5,987 bases of DNA from Nitrospirota bacterium (GTDB taxonomy: Bacteria; Nitrospinota_A; UBA7883; JACRGQ01), in NCBI GenBank assembly GCA_024275775.1, contig JAJRYM010000045.1:1-5987 (forward strand). Direction: 5' to 3'. The translations under genes were made by a program, and so were the position numbers. Under the pieces are notes generated by a model. That model worked only from the letters and a program-made list of their open reading frames with translations, ran no database searches and had not been told where the DNA came from. Positions 5,053 through 5,987 of the stretch are shown here, piece by piece (position 1 is the first letter of the stretch; the number at the start of each line of letters is the position of its first letter).

Positions 5053-5987
5053 GGCCTGACTATGAGGGAGCGTCCGGTCATCTCGTCCGGCTGGGGGATG
5101 TTCATGAGCGATAAGACCGTCGGGGCCACGTCGCACAGTGCTCCGCCGTTCGGGTTGAGTTTCGTTTTTTCCGGCCCGACGACGTAAAAAGGAACAAGGT
5201 TTGTGCTGTGCGATGTAATCGGCTCGTCATGGCTCCCTACCATCTCCTCTACGTTGCCGTGGTCGGCCGTTATGATAAGCCACCCGCCGACTTTGCTTAC
5301 CGCCTCCATGATTCTTCCGATACAGGCGTCCACGGTTTCAACCGCTTTCAGAGCCGCCTCGAATATGCCGGTATGCCCCACCATGTCGCCGTTGGCGAAG
5401 TTTACGACTATGAACCGGTATTTATTCGACTTTACGGCCGACACCACGTTATCCGCCACCTCGTAGGCGCTCATTTCCGGCTTGAGATCGTAGGTGGCCA
5501 CCATAGGCGAAGGCGCCAACCTTCTGTGCTCGCCGGGGAACTGCGTTTCCATTCCGCCGTTGAAAAAGTAGGTTACATGCGCGTATTTTTCCGTTTCGGC
5601 CGTGCGGAATTGTGGAACGTCAAGGGAAGAGAGAATTTCCCCAAGCCCGTTTTTTGGGGCATCCTTTCCAAAAGCCACCGGCAGATCGAAATCTTCCGAG
5701 TATTGGGTCATGCAGATAATTGATACGTCCGGCGTTTCGCCCCGGTCGAACCTGTCGAAATCTTTTTCGTCGAGAGCTCTCGTTATCTGCCTTACCCTGT
5801 CTGCGCGGAAATTGAAAATCTGAAAAACATCGCCGCTCTTCAGCGTTGCCGCCGGTTCGCCTTTTTCGTCCGTTATTACTGTAGGGATAATGAACTCGTC
5901 GGTAACGCCGTTTTCGTAGGAGTTCAGGATTACCCGCACAGGGTCGGCGGATTCAACCTCGGCTTTGCCGCGCACTATGGCGTTGAA
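5049..5987 (-). CDS. gpmI: 2,3-bisphosphoglycerate-independent phosphoglycerate mutase (N-terminus missing)
   Basis: This enzyme interconverts 3- and 2-phosphoglycerate in glycolysis/gluconeogenesis by transferring phosphate through a metal-bound serine; it belongs to the alkaline phosphatase superfamily. The visible 312 residues are the C-terminal portion of a protein usually about 510 long. The frame is open to the right edge, beginning FNAIVRGKAEVE, so the GTG at 5975 is not a start. Visible motifs are GVTDEFIIPTVI, the substrate-binding arginines in FNFRADRVRQITRAL, ETEKYAHVTYFFNGG, metal-binding NGDMVGHTG (about 5370-5395), ITADHGNVEEM (about 5241-5273), HSTNLVPF, and the end DVAPTVLSLMNIPQPDEMTG. 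The nucleophilic Ser and N-terminal metal ligands are outside the window. One oddity is that the usual SPKVATYD reads SPMVATYD, which replaces a conserved active-site lysine (codon 5502-5504). The nearby GEDR is GEHR. The frame is otherwise intact. Confidence 0.95.
   Translation of the reverse strand, partial: FNAIVRGKAEVESADPVRVILNSYENGVTDEFIIPTVITDEKGEPAATLKSGDVFQIFNFRADRVRQITRALDEKDFDRFDRGETPDVSIICMTQYSEDFDLPVAFGKDAPKNGLGEILSSLDVPQFRTAETEKYAHVTYFFNGGMETQFPGEHRRLAPSPMVATYDLKPEMSAYEVADNVVSAVKSNKYRFIVVNFANGDMVGHTGIFEAALKAVETVDACIGRIMEAVSKVGGWLIITADHGNVEEMVGSHDEPITSHSTNLVPFYVVGPEKTKLNPNGGALCDVAPTVLSLMNIPQPDEMTGRSLIVRP

Noticed and set aside
5053..5136. Upstream extension of ubiD by 28 codons
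   Set aside because: The extension lies entirely within the gpmI coding sequence and does not resemble UbiD. The ATG at 5052 in an ATGA overlap precedes the family-typical NLGEFISRLEAEGEL segment.
3769..5187. Long open frame (472 codons) on the plus strand opposite ubiD and the end of gpmI
   Set aside because: Its translation is rich in His, Arg, Tyr and Phe with no recognisable motif. It lies wholly opposite two well-supported genes, so it is a shadow of their codon bias.

Overview
The window holds the ends of two convergent transcription units with a 252-base gap between them. On the plus strand (2-2182) is the 3' part of a gene for a large repetitive protein. On the minus strand (2435-5987), reading right to left, is a tightly packed cluster: the C-terminal part of gpmI (phosphoglycerate mutase), a complete long UbiD-family decarboxylase, and a complete trpC (indole-3-glycerol-phosphate synthase).

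The organism is a bacterium of moderate GC content. Delta-60 repeat proteins are typical of Deltaproteobacteria/Desulfobacterota, and also occur in Planctomycetes and Myxococcota. A long (about 600 aa) UbiD protein and overlapping gene ends fit such a lineage, but the window has no rRNA or other decisive marker, so the taxonomic placement is inference only.

Region by region: 2-1171 encodes seven copies of the IDxxGxIIVxG motif of the delta-60 repeat, with six LDTTF motifs spaced 58-60 residues apart. Region 1211-2179 encodes three diverged copies of a second module of about 105-112 residues with no family name known to me. Region 2183-2434 is noncoding and rich in inverted repeats, including a possible folded element at 2300-2408. 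The rest is the minus-strand cluster.

The three minus-strand genes overlap (ATGA between gpmI and ubiD; 28 bases, or TTGA if a later start is used, between ubiD and trpC), so they are probably co-transcribed and translationally coupled. Their products belong to glycolysis/gluconeogenesis, probably quinone (or other aromatic acid) metabolism, and tryptophan synthesis. They do not form one obvious pathway. The links are central carbon flow at the phosphoglycerate/PEP level and chorismate-derived aromatics.

I found no CRISPR, mobile element, tRNA, rRNA or defence system. The points most worth a second look are the triplicated C-terminal module of the repeat protein, the internal duplication of the UbiD C-terminal domain, a Lys-to-Met change in a normally conserved active-site motif of GpmI, and the structured intergenic element.
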